Of a stretch of DNA of 29,681 nucleotides, positions 1-5,658 are shown one piece after another. Where the stretch lies: the NCBI GenBank assembly GCA_964361885.1, contig CAYICL010000005.1:1-29681 (forward strand), written 5' to 3'. Source of the DNA: CAYICL01 sp964361885 (lineage in GTDB: Bacteria > Patescibacteriota > Microgenomatia > UBA1400 > CG1-02-47-37). The position numbers and the translations under genes are program-made. The notes under the pieces are model-generated. The model was not told the DNA's origin. It ran no database searches and saw nothing but the letters and a program-made list of their open reading frames with translations. Numbering within the stretch: position 1 is the first letter of the stretch; each line of letters begins with the position of its first letter.

Positions 1-238
1 CGATGGCTACGAGCTCTTTTCTGCCCGGCTGGTTGTATTTGGGAAAGCCTGTCCGCTTTTTGACTGAAACAGTGATGCTGCCGGTTTGGATGTATAAAGT
101 TTTCTGCTTGTTGGTCAACGAATATTCCAACAGCTTTTGCTTGGCGGCTTTTAATTTTTCGTCAAAGATTTCTTTGGAGTGTAAGCATTCCAGGTACTCA
201 TCAACTAAGGTTTGAACTTGAGGATTAATCTTTGCCAT
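1..238 (-). CDS. Small hypothetical protein, C-terminus cut by window edge
   Basis: The reverse strand reads from an ATG at 238 through 79 codons without a stop and runs off the window edge. The protein starts MAKINPQVQTLVDEYLECL and is rich in Lys, Gln and Glu. Its first half looks helical, followed by a probable beta segment (TLYIQTGSITVSVKKR) and a GFPKYNQPGRKEL stretch. I do not recognise a family. The start is supported by a TATAAT box ending 6 nt before the ATG, which would make the mRNA leaderless. The plus strand also has an open frame here (3-215), but it has no promoter-coupled start and is probably the shadow. Confidence 0.6.
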   Translation of the reverse strand, partial: MAKINPQVQTLVDEYLECLHSKEIFDEKLKAAKQKLLEYSLTNKQKTLYIQTGSITVSVKKRTGFPKYNQPGRKELVAI

Positions 239-244
239 AGTTAA

Positions 245-250
245 ATTATA
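245..250 (-). promoter_or_regulatory. -10 box for leaderless gene at 238
   Basis: TATAAT on the minus strand, separated from the ATG at 238 by 6 nt, so transcription should begin at or next to the start codon. No convincing -35 hexamer is seen at 16-18 nt. Confidence 0.5.
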
Positions 251-355
251 TAGAAAATTTTCTTAAGTTAAAAGCAAAGCTTTGGTGGTGAAGTGACGGC
301 ACATATGCCAAAAGCTCCTGGGCCTTTGAGGATAAAGGGAAAATTAGCTGATTAC

Positions 356-382
356 AAAAGAAACAATCTTGGAAATTTAAAA
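356..382 (+). repeat. 27-bp direct repeat, left copy
   Basis: This 27-bp sequence recurs at 1474-1500 with a single difference (A at 363, G at 1481), so 26 of 27 bases match. The two copies bracket the XRE/ImmA gene pair, 1118 bp apart. In one shared frame both copies read KE(T/A)ILEI followed by TAA, as if the 3' end of a gene had been duplicated. The rest of 239-452 holds only promoter and operator signals and a short open frame (305-385) too small to support. Confidence 0.85.
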
Positions 383-395
383 TGATTTTTGATAG

Positions 396-433
396 TTGAC
401 AAAGATATTACTGTTGTAGTAGTATTACAACAG
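396..433 (+). promoter_or_regulatory. Promoter and dyad operator of the XRE/ImmA pair
   Basis: A consensus -35 TTGACA (396-401) lies 18 nt before a -10 TAGTAT (420-425). A perfect inverted repeat, CTGTTGTA (411-418) and TACAACAG (426-433) with a 7-nt centre, covers the -10 box. This is the expected position for autorepression by the XRE protein encoded 20 nt downstream. A Shine-Dalgarno sequence AGGTGA (443-448) precedes the ATG at 453. The dyad and promoter are seen directly; binding by the XRE protein is inferred. Confidence 0.75.
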
Positions 434-452
434 TTCAAGAAAAGGTGAAGAT

Positions 453-824
453 ATGATTACTCAAAACTTCGGTCAGTTATTCCGATCAAAAAGAATTGGC
501 CTTGGCTTAACCCTAAGAGCTTTTTGTCTGAAATATAATCTTGATGCGGGCAACATCAGTAGGCTGGAAAGAAATATTTTACCTCCATCGCTATACGATG
601 AAAAATTGGCCGCCTATGCCATGGCCTTACGAATTAAACGGGATAGCGAAGAATGGATTTTATTCCACGACTTGGCTCACATTGCTAAAAAACAGATTCC
701 GCAGGATATCATTGACGATTCAAACGCCTATAATGCCTTGCCACTGCTTTTTAGGACAGCCAGAGGCAAGAAACTTTCTAAGGATAAGCTTCGGAATTTA
801 ATTAAACTGCTTCGGAAATCATAA
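453..824 (+). CDS. XRE-family HTH transcriptional regulator (antitoxin-like)
   Basis: This 123-aa protein has an N-terminal helix-turn-helix of the XRE/Cro type: roughly residues 6-40 (LFRSKRIGLGLTLRAFC, then DAGNISRLERNILPP) match the S-x(2)-I-S-x-L-E-R-G pattern of the recognition helix. The C-terminal 70 residues are a helical extension of unknown role. It sits 3 nt upstream of an ImmA/IrrE-type metalloprotease gene. In characterised relatives (ImmR/ImmA of ICEBs1, DdrO/IrrE of Deinococcus) the protease cleaves or inactivates the regulator. A strong promoter with a dyad over the -10 box precedes the gene, so autoregulation is likely. The start has a good Shine-Dalgarno sequence, unlike many neighbours. 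Confidence 0.85.
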   Translation: MITQNFGQLFRSKRIGLGLTLRAFCLKYNLDAGNISRLERNILPPSLYDEKLAAYAMALRIKRDSEEWILFHDLAHIAKKQIPQDIIDDSNAYNALPLLFRTARGKKLSKDKLRNLIKLLRKS

Positions 825-827
825 ACC

Positions 828-1427
828 ATGAAATTAAATCTGCCCCGGTTATCTGATGGAAAAATCGGTGAAATCGCACAAAAGTTTTTAGAAAAAAATC
901 ACCCAACTTTTAAACTGCCTATTCCAATAGAAGAAATTGCTGAAAGTAAGTTGGATATCGAAATCATTCCGGTAAAAAGATTAAAGAAGGATTACGACGT
1001 TGACGGCTGTTTAGTTTCCAGCTTGTCAAGAATTTTTATCGATTTTGACCTATACATGGATCAGGAAAACCGCACCAGATTCACGCTCGCCCATGAAATC
1101 GGCCATTTAATTTTACATTATGAGATTTTTCATGAATTAAAAATTAAAACAGAATCTGATTTATATAAATTAACAGAAAATACTAGTAATGAAGATTACA
1201 AATGGTTGGAGTACCAAGCATATTCCTTTGCCGGGCATGTTTTGGTGCCGTCTACATTATTGGTAAGTGAAATTAAAACAAGGTTAACGATTAAATCTCA
1301 AGGTGAAGTCAGCGCTGAAGATCTTTATCCGATTTTTCCGGAATTAATCGAAAAATTTAATGTTTCTGGTGAAGTTCTGCTCCGCCGCCTCCAAAAAGTC
1401 GGTTTAGTAAAAAATACCAGATACTAA
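828..1427 (+). CDS. ImmA/IrrE-family zinc metallopeptidase
   Basis: This 199-aa protein carries the zinc site HEIGH at residues 89-93 within FTLAHEIGHLILH. About 35 residues later it has the family's second block, LEYQAYSFAGHVLVP, where Glu128 is the likely third zinc ligand. This is the COG2856 (ImmA/IrrE) arrangement. Length and motif order are normal for the short, single-domain members, and no GAF-like sensor domain is visible. It is co-transcribed with the XRE regulator 3 nt upstream, its probable substrate or partner. Such pairs act as phage or mobile-element switches, stress-response switches or toxin-antitoxin-like modules; the sequence does not say which. The pair is enclosed by 27-bp direct repeats. 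Confidence 0.88.
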   Translation: MKLNLPRLSDGKIGEIAQKFLEKNHPTFKLPIPIEEIAESKLDIEIIPVKRLKKDYDVDGCLVSSLSRIFIDFDLYMDQENRTRFTLAHEIGHLILHYEIFHELKIKTESDLYKLTENTSNEDYKWLEYQAYSFAGHVLVPSTLLVSEIKTRLTIKSQGEVSAEDLYPIFPELIEKFNVSGEVLLRRLQKVGLVKNTRY

Positions 1428-1473
1428 TTTATTCCAAAAACAAAGAAAAATTAGGCTTCAAACTTCAAGATAG

Positions 1474-1500
1474 AAAAGAAGCAATCTTGGAAATTTAAAA
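1474..1500 (+). repeat. 27-bp direct repeat, right copy
   Basis: Matches 356-382 at 26 of 27 positions. It lies 46 nt after the ImmA-type stop codon and 17 nt before the thermonuclease start. The frame leading into this copy stays open from before the ImmA stop and reads as a plausible C-terminus (YSKNKEKLGFKLQDRKEAI and on to LEI, TAA), which hints at a remnant of another gene's 3' end. Confidence 0.85.
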
Positions 1501-1502
1501 AG

Positions 1503-1511
1503 TGTTAAACT
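1503..1511 (+). promoter_or_regulatory. Extended -10 for the thermonuclease gene
   Basis: TGTTAAACT has the extended form TGn followed by a 4/6 match to TATAAT, and ends 6 nt before the ATG at 1518. If real, the transcript is leaderless. No Shine-Dalgarno sequence is seen. Confidence 0.35.
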
Positions 1512-1517
1512 AAAGCA

Positions 1518-2183
1518 ATGCGCAAAAAGTGGCTGGTCTGGCTGGGATATTTGTTATTAATTCCTTCAATACTCTTTAACCTGTGGCAGAAGTCGAACAA
1601 CGAACCGCAACGGGAAACTTATTTGGTCACCGATATTTACGACGGCGATTCATTTAAAGTTGATAATCAAATGATTTTGAGGATGTTTAATATTGACGCT
1701 CCAGAGAAGGAATTATGCGGCGGCAAAGAAGCTAAGCAATTACTGACCGACCTGATTTTCAATAAACGCGTCAGTATCCATGCCTACAGCCATGATGTTT
1801 ACCGTCGGTTATTAGTCGACGTCTTCCTGGATGGCAAGTCGATCGAAGAAAAACTAATTGTCTCGGGCTGGGTGGAATATGTTCACGGCGGGGAAAATTT
1901 TAAACAGGTGAGCAAAACCGCCAAAGAGAAAAAACTGGGCCTGTATTCACCGGTTTGCACCCAATGGGAAAACCCTCAAGATAAAAACTGCAGTATTAAA
2001 GGCAACGTGGGTAAAGACGACCAAAGCCGGTATTACCATTTTCCCGGATGCCAAAGATATGATTTAATTTCTGTAGATTTATACCTCGGCGACCAATGGT
2101 TTTGTACTGAAGCCGAGGCCAGGGCGGCGAAATTTACCAAGTCATCCCAGTGTTTTGAGAAAAAACTTGAGAAGAAGATTTGA
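1518..2183 (+). CDS. Membrane-anchored thermonuclease (SNase family)
   Basis: This 221-aa protein starts with a basic tip and a single hydrophobic segment (residues 5-22), so the nuclease is probably anchored or secreted outside the membrane. The staphylococcal-nuclease domain spans about residues 33-147. It keeps all expected catalytic residues: Asp42 and Asp44 in YDGDSF, Arg55, Asp60 and Glu63 in LRMFNIDAPE, and Arg97 in YRRLL. A C-terminal module (about 160-212: GNVGKDDQ, YYHFPGCQRYD, DQWFCTEAEA, SSQC) resembles the small Cys-containing domain seen after extracellular nucleases and ComEC-like proteins, which I know as the sunset domain. An activity on environmental nucleic acid for nucleotide scavenging, or defence, would fit a reduced-metabolism organism. 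No operon partner is obvious. Confidence 0.88.
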   Translation: MRKKWLVWLGYLLLIPSILFNLWQKSNNEPQRETYLVTDIYDGDSFKVDNQMILRMFNIDAPEKELCGGKEAKQLLTDLIFNKRVSIHAYSHDVYRRLLVDVFLDGKSIEEKLIVSGWVEYVHGGENFKQVSKTAKEKKLGLYSPVCTQWENPQDKNCSIKGNVGKDDQSRYYHFPGCQRYDLISVDLYLGDQWFCTEAEARAAKFTKSSQCFEKKLEKKI

Positions 2184-2189
2184 TATAAT
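2181..2189 (+). promoter_or_regulatory. Extended -10 promoter for gene at 2238
   Basis: TGATATAAT is a perfect extended -10 (TGn plus TATAAT). It overlaps the thermonuclease stop codon TGA at 2181-2183. The predicted transcript start near 2196 gives a leader of about 42 nt with a GGAAAG Shine-Dalgarno-like run before the ATG at 2238. Confidence 0.6.
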
Positions 2190-2237
2190 AAGCCTGTAAT
2201 TATTATATAAGAGTTTACTGCCCGGAAAGAATTAAAT

Positions 2238-2786
2238 ATGACGATCCATGAAGGCTTTCAAGGATTAGGCAATCCTGAAGTGGTAAGTGGTTTAAAAACA
2301 TTAGGAGTGAAGTTTGAGTTTAAGGGTTTTGAAGCCGGAGTTTTACCACTGAATTTAGAGTCGGGTCAGTTCGATAGTTTGAAAAAATTTCTGAAAATTG
2401 ATTGGCAAGATCATCCTAAAAATGTACTGGTAATTTTTGACGAGGATAAACCGAGATTAGCAGTGGTTGACGGAGATCGTGAAATATGGTTACCTGAAGA
2501 CCAGTTATGGTATGGAAACAGAATGAACTATTTAGGCGATAAACCCTATTTGTATATTATCCGGACAGATCCTAAAGACAATGAGATTTTTTTTCAAGAA
2601 GACACTTACTTCCATCCGGTTGAATTTAAGCCAAATAAAAGAATGATTGCTCATTATTATATTAAAAAAGATTTTAGAGAAGCCGGAACATTTACTATCA
2701 CTAAAGTTGGGGCCAATTTAATTATCCAAGCAAAACAGGGTGAAGAAATTATCCAGGAAGACAAATTAGTGGAAGTTAAAGTTTAA
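2238..2786 (+). CDS. Hypothetical soluble protein, possible partner of nucleotidyltransferase
   Basis: A 182-aa acidic, soluble protein without signal peptide or membrane segment. The middle (about residues 60-95) reads as strand-turn-strand around FDEDKPRLAVVDGDREIW, and the end is beta-rich (TFTITKVGANLIIQA). I do not recognise the family. The middle resembles part of the product at 12436-12984 (FxGF, then a conserved E/D-D-x-x-P-x-x-A-x-V-x-G pattern), suggesting distant kinship at best. The next gene starts 7 nt after its stop and they probably share the promoter at 2181-2189. Whether the two proteins work together is unknown. Confidence 0.7.
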   Translation: MTIHEGFQGLGNPEVVSGLKTLGVKFEFKGFEAGVLPLNLESGQFDSLKKFLKIDWQDHPKNVLVIFDEDKPRLAVVDGDREIWLPEDQLWYGNRMNYLGDKPYLYIIRTDPKDNEIFFQEDTYFHPVEFKPNKRMIAHYYIKKDFREAGTFTITKVGANLIIQAKQGEEIIQEDKLVEVKV

Positions 2787-2793
2787 TTAGTCA

Positions 2794-3225
2794 ATGTTAG
2801 AATCAGTGGTTTGTCCAGAATCATTAAGGGAACATTCTTTGGCTCTTCAACCAAAAATAGAAGAAGCTGTAAATATTGTAGTGGCACAATGTAGTCAAGC
2901 AAAAACCTGGTTGCACGGGAGTTATGCCAGATATTTACTTAATAATCATCAAAGGCCAGGGGCTAAAAAATTCGAATCCTGGTCTGACGCCGACCTTTTG
3001 TTTATTTTTTCCGGTGGATTTGCAAAATCTGTGGATTTTCTTCAATTTAAAAGAAGAATTGGTTTAACTTTAGCAGAAAAAGCGGAAAGCCGGGCGCTAG
3101 TTGATTATTATTTGGTAAATCCTTGTGTCAGATGGGACGACAGACAAGGTTTTATGAGAAAAATTGATCAATATCAAGAAGGAATTGTAATTTTTGATCA
3201 CGGCAAGTTTTCTTTTCCCTGGTGA
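2794..3225 (+). CDS. Small nucleotidyltransferase (Pol-beta superfamily)
   Basis: This 143-aa protein has the signature of the DNA-polymerase-beta nucleotidyltransferase fold: a GS motif (HGSYAR, residues 41-46), two metal-binding aspartates in SDADLLF (Asp65 and Asp67) and a likely third carboxylate in ALVDYYL (Asp104). About 20 residues separate the GS motif from the DxD pair, longer than in canonical MNT or HEPN-partner enzymes. No HEPN-like partner is present. The start codon lies 7 nt after the preceding stop and has no clear Shine-Dalgarno sequence, so translation may be coupled. The substrate is unknown; relatives modify nucleotides, antibiotics, RNA or proteins. Confidence 0.72.
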   Translation: MLESVVCPESLREHSLALQPKIEEAVNIVVAQCSQAKTWLHGSYARYLLNNHQRPGAKKFESWSDADLLFIFSGGFAKSVDFLQFKRRIGLTLAEKAESRALVDYYLVNPCVRWDDRQGFMRKIDQYQEGIVIFDHGKFSFPW

Positions 3226-3268
3226 AGTTAAAGTTTAAAGAGAAGTTTGAGAAAGTGGTAAAAGATGA

Positions 3269-3730
3269 TTAAACAAAAACTAAATTCATTTCTGCATCAA
3301 GGGGAACGATATTTTGTGACAATAGCCATTCGACCACTTGGGGAACTTGAGCCTTTGTCGGTAGCTGCCTAACATTTTTTGTTATTGCATCCATTGTAAA
3401 AAAGGCAAAAGGAAATTGTTTTAATCTAATTAAATCTCCAGAAAGTCTTGGGGCAGTTGAAGGATGCTTCTCTCTCAATTCCTCATGTGTTTCTAGCATT
3501 GAATCAGCCACTAATAATCTGGGGGGGGTAGAGTCAGGAAACAGTTCAGCCGCAAACATAGATTCGATTACTTTAGGAAAGTTTATAAATTCTGTGATTT
3601 TGGCAAGCCTATTCGAAACAAAAATACTTTTATCCTGGAAAATTATTTCGGCAAGAAATTTCCAGTTTGTTTGAGAAAATTGATCTGCCTTTTGGATATT
3701 ATATAATCCTCTAGCTTCTTGAATCGACAT
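3269..3730 (-). CDS. Hypothetical protein, 153 aa
   Basis: An open frame from the ATG at 3730 giving a soluble protein without recognisable domain. Central blocks IIFQDKSIFVSNRLAKITEF and PPRLLVADSMLETHEELREK alternate strand and helix, and the C-terminal part (TKAQVPQVVEWLLSQNIVPL) looks helical. The coding strand carries a run of eight C (3521-3528), a possible slippage site. Two -10-like boxes lie 22-32 nt upstream. It converges on the nucleotidyltransferase gene (stop-to-stop gap 43 nt). Function unknown. Confidence 0.6.
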   Translation of the reverse strand: MSIQEARGLYNIQKADQFSQTNWKFLAEIIFQDKSIFVSNRLAKITEFINFPKVIESMFAAELFPDSTPPRLLVADSMLETHEELREKHPSTAPRLSGDLIRLKQFPFAFFTMDAITKNVRQLPTKAQVPQVVEWLLSQNIVPLDAEMNLVFV

Positions 3731-3751
3731 AAATTTTAGGCAGATTATTTA

Positions 3752-3770
3752 ATTATAGGCGATTGTATCA
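3752..3770 (-). promoter_or_regulatory. Tandem -10 boxes for gene at 3730
   Basis: On the minus strand an extended -10 TGATACAAT (3770 to 3762) is followed by a second consensus TATAAT (3757 to 3752). Either gives a leader of about 15-25 nt. The same TGATACAAT word precedes the genes at 4568 and 5490. Confidence 0.5.
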
Positions 3771-3809
3771 TAAAGCCTATAACTTTCCCACTTCCCTAAT
3801 TTTTCCTGA

Positions 3810-3823
3810 CCGGCGGTTTTTAA
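3810..3823. repeat. 14-bp intergenic repeat, copy 1
   Basis: CCGGCGGTTTTTAA occurs here and, identical, at 4265-4278. Each copy lies just past or at the 3' end of a small minus-strand gene. Too short for a firm interpretation. Confidence 0.45.
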
Positions 3824-3840
3824 CCAATTCTTACAAAAAG

Positions 3841-4198
3841 TTATTTTTGGGCTTGATAACGATCAATCACACATTCCAGAATTCGATTAAGAGTATCGGC
3901 TGGAGTCTCACCCTCTTTAATACGAAATAAATCTTGCAATACTTCATCGGCGCGGTCAGTTTCTTGGGTTTTAATCAACTCAGAGGCAAAACAAAGTAAT
4001 AAACCACCCGCTGTTGCTTCTAAGGGCGAGGTTTTTTTGCTATCAAGCAATCCTAAATGTTCTCTTACATTGTATAACTGTGTGCTTATAAACAGGATTT
4101 ATTTCTTTAAGAAATAAATTTTTAAAAACTTTTGTTGCGGTTTCTTCCGTTACCAAAAACCTGAACCCTCTGGTAGATTTTTCTGCATTATCAGACAT
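3841..4198 (-). pseudogene. Small hypothetical gene broken by a single-base frameshift
   Basis: From an ATG at 4198 the reverse strand reads MSDNAEKSTRGFRFLVTEET and on to NPVYKHT, then drifts into a short nonsense tail ending at about 4043. The next frame over continues smoothly as QLYNVREHLGLLDSKKTSPL to the end RYQAQK at 3841. Joining the frames near 4078-4087, at a CACACA dinucleotide run, gives one coherent protein of about 118 aa. Either it is a recent pseudogene, an assembly or sequencing error, or two overlapping genes. A promoter TTGATT-N16-TAGTAT upstream of 4198 supports that start. The second half has an Ala/Leu-rich helix (ATAGGLLLCFASELI) and otherwise no known motif. Confidence 0.65.
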
Positions 4199-4208
4199 AA
4201 TAAGGCGA

Positions 4209-4236
4209 ATACTACTCTTCTTTCTGAAAAAATCAA
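4209..4236 (-). promoter_or_regulatory. Promoter for broken gene at 4198
   Basis: On the minus strand TTGATT (4236 to 4231) lies 16 nt before TAGTAT (4214 to 4209), which ends 10 nt before the ATG at 4198. The predicted leader is only about 4 nt. Confidence 0.45.
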
Positions 4237-4264
4237 GATGTTTTTATCACCTACTTAAAAATTC

Positions 4265-4278
4265 CCGGCGGTTTTTAA
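4265..4278. repeat. 14-bp intergenic repeat, copy 2
   Basis: Identical to 3810-3823; it overlaps the stop codon of the gene at 4275-4568. On the minus strand it is part of a weak dyad TTAAAAA-N10-TTTTTAA that could help end transcription. Confidence 0.45.
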
Positions 4279-4568
4279 TAAACCCTATCAACCACATAAC
4301 TGCCAACTCGATAAACAATTACAGATTCGCCTTTAAGATAATTATCCGGTCTTGTGCACTCCGGTTCACTTACATCACCCCATTCTCTAGCCAACAACCG
4401 TAAGTCACTATTAGCTCGGGAAAGATCTTCCGCTTGAGGATCGACAGGAACTTGGCCGATTTCAACATCAAGACTGAGACGGCCACAAATTTGGCGTGCT
4501 TTGCAGCACTCCCCATAGGAACAGCCAATCATTCCAGTTGCTTTTAAAGCTTTAGGTCTTTCTGACAT
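4275..4568 (-). CDS. Small cysteine-containing hypothetical protein, 97 aa
   Basis: A 97-aa protein starting MSERPKALKATGMIGCSYGECC. Its N-terminal part holds a Cys cluster (C16, C21, C22, C28 in CSYGECCKARQIC) suitable for metal binding. The C-terminus is a short beta-like stretch (ESVIVYRVGSYVVDRVY). No family is recognised. An extended -10 TGATACAAT ends 9 nt before the start codon and no Shine-Dalgarno sequence is seen. It is one of several small minus-strand genes of unknown function here. Confidence 0.55.
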   Translation of the reverse strand: MSERPKALKATGMIGCSYGECCKARQICGRLSLDVEIGQVPVDPQAEDLSRANSDLRLLAREWGDVSEPECTRPDNYLKGESVIVYRVGSYVVDRVY

Positions 4569-4577
4569 AGTAGCGAT

Positions 4578-4586
4578 ATTGTATCA
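4578..4586 (-). promoter_or_regulatory. Extended -10 for gene at 4568
   Basis: TGATACAAT on the minus strand (4586 to 4578). It ends 9 nt before the ATG, giving a predicted leader of about 3 nt. Confidence 0.5.
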
Positions 4587-4638
4587 GATAGCGTAAAAAT
4601 TTCCGACAGTCACCGCTTTGCCGGTATTATCAAAAAGT

Positions 4639-5490
4639 TTACTCTAAAACAAACCCAGCAGTTGCTTTCTTTTTCCACTTTATAAACAAGATCAAATTAA
4701 GTATCACCACTGGAAGCATTAGCACACTTCCAATAACTGCTAAATCCCGCATTTGATGTTTTATCGCGTCAAATGCAAAGGAGATAGCCAGAGCTCCGTA
4801 GCCTATTACGGGAATTATATAAACTGTTTTGTCATACTTCACTTCTTTTATTGAAAAGAAATATTCAAAAGTCCTAAATATGCCAGTAACGATTACTGTC
4901 ACTATAAACCATCCGATAAAATTACCAATAGGCACACCAAAATACGGTCCGCCTTCTAACCACCTCCAGCTTCCTGATTGAACTTGCAACGGATCCATAA
5001 ATAAATCAATAGCAACAACAACCCATCCATCAAGAAGAACAGCTATTGGCAATAACCATAGGTTTTTTCGATTCCGACTTGGTTTTTGTTTATTAAGCCA
5101 ATAGACGAAAGAGTTTACAACGCAATATCCAGTGTAAATAAATACTGCCCAATAAAGAATGACTGGTAGGGGGACGTTTAATAGCGTTAACTGATTTGAT
5201 TTATAAACATAATGTCCGCCAAAAAATGTTCCCGCGCTTAAACCCCAAACTTCCATTATCCATCCAATAAATGAGGCGACGGTTATAAAAAATATTGCTC
5301 GTAATGCAGATAAAGTTAAAAACGAATGTAAGATTAATAATATGACTGGCAAACCTAGAAATAATAACCTATATGTAATATTTTTCTCTATTTCCAAATG
5401 TAAGCCAAATAAATTACCAACAATGTTTAGAGAAGTTAGCAAAAGAAGAAAATAAAAAACGATCCATATCAAATTGTTCTTATTCGACAT
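4639..5490 (-). CDS. Carotenoid biosynthesis membrane protein (CruF/DUF422 family)
   Basis: This 283-aa protein has about seven or eight hydrophobic segments spread over its length. It shows the polar signatures I associate with the CruF/DUF422 family: Glu80 in WIMEVWG, GTFFGGHYVY (88-96), the acidic cluster DGWVVVAIDLFMDP (Asp154, Asp162, Asp166), and GPYFGVPIGNFIGW (181-194). Characterised CruF proteins hydrate the ends of acyclic carotenoids (C-1',2' hydratase, bacterioruberin or myxol-type pathways). No phytoene synthase, desaturase or other carotenoid gene is in the window. It may therefore act on an imported or host-derived lipid, or have another role. A TATAAT box ends 6 nt before the ATG (leaderless). 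Confidence 0.75.
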   Translation of the reverse strand: MSNKNNLIWIVFYFLLLLTSLNIVGNLFGLHLEIEKNITYRLLFLGLPVILLILHSFLTLSALRAIFFITVASFIGWIMEVWGLSAGTFFGGHYVYKSNQLTLLNVPLPVILYWAVFIYTGYCVVNSFVYWLNKQKPSRNRKNLWLLPIAVLLDGWVVVAIDLFMDPLQVQSGSWRWLEGGPYFGVPIGNFIGWFIVTVIVTGIFRTFEYFFSIKEVKYDKTVYIIPVIGYGALAISFAFDAIKHQMRDLAVIGSVLMLPVVILNLILFIKWKKKATAGFVLE

Positions 5491-5496
5491 GAATTA

Positions 5497-5502
5497 ATTA
5501 TA
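5497..5502 (-). promoter_or_regulatory. -10 box for leaderless CruF-like gene
   Basis: TATAAT on the minus strand, 6 nt from the ATG at 5490. A second candidate, the extended -10 TGATACAAT at 5612-5604, would give a leader of about 107 nt instead. Confidence 0.5.
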
Positions 5503-5618
5503 CGATTAAGCTGGTTCTGATTACAGGCCAAAAATCAGCCTTTTTCTATTATCATCTCATCTACTACCCCTGATGGGAAATTCGCCCGGCAGAATAAGTA
5601 AATATTGTATCAAAGAGC

Positions 5619-5627
5619 TGGTATAAT
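5619..5627 (+). promoter_or_regulatory. Extended -10 for ParB-like gene
   Basis: TGGTATAAT is a perfect extended -10. The predicted start is near 5634, leaving a 25-nt leader before the ATG at 5659, with no clear Shine-Dalgarno sequence. A minus-strand TGATACAAT (5612 to 5604) lies back to back with it. Confidence 0.55.
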
Positions 5628-5658
5628 ACCCTTTATTCATTTGCCTGCCTAATAAATT

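Noticed and set aside
305..385. 26-aa open frame starting MPKAPGPLRIKGK
   Set aside because: No ribosome site or promoter precedes it and it is very short. It overlaps the 27-bp repeat and may be a gene-end remnant, but I cannot support it as a gene.
453..1427. Complete prophage or integrative element around the XRE/ImmA pair
   Set aside because: No integrase, excisionase, relaxase or structural gene is nearby; only the two-gene module and its flanking repeats are present.
3521..3528. Run of eight G as a phase-variation tract
   Set aside because: It encodes ordinary Thr-Pro-Pro in an otherwise intact frame, and nothing suggests length variation.
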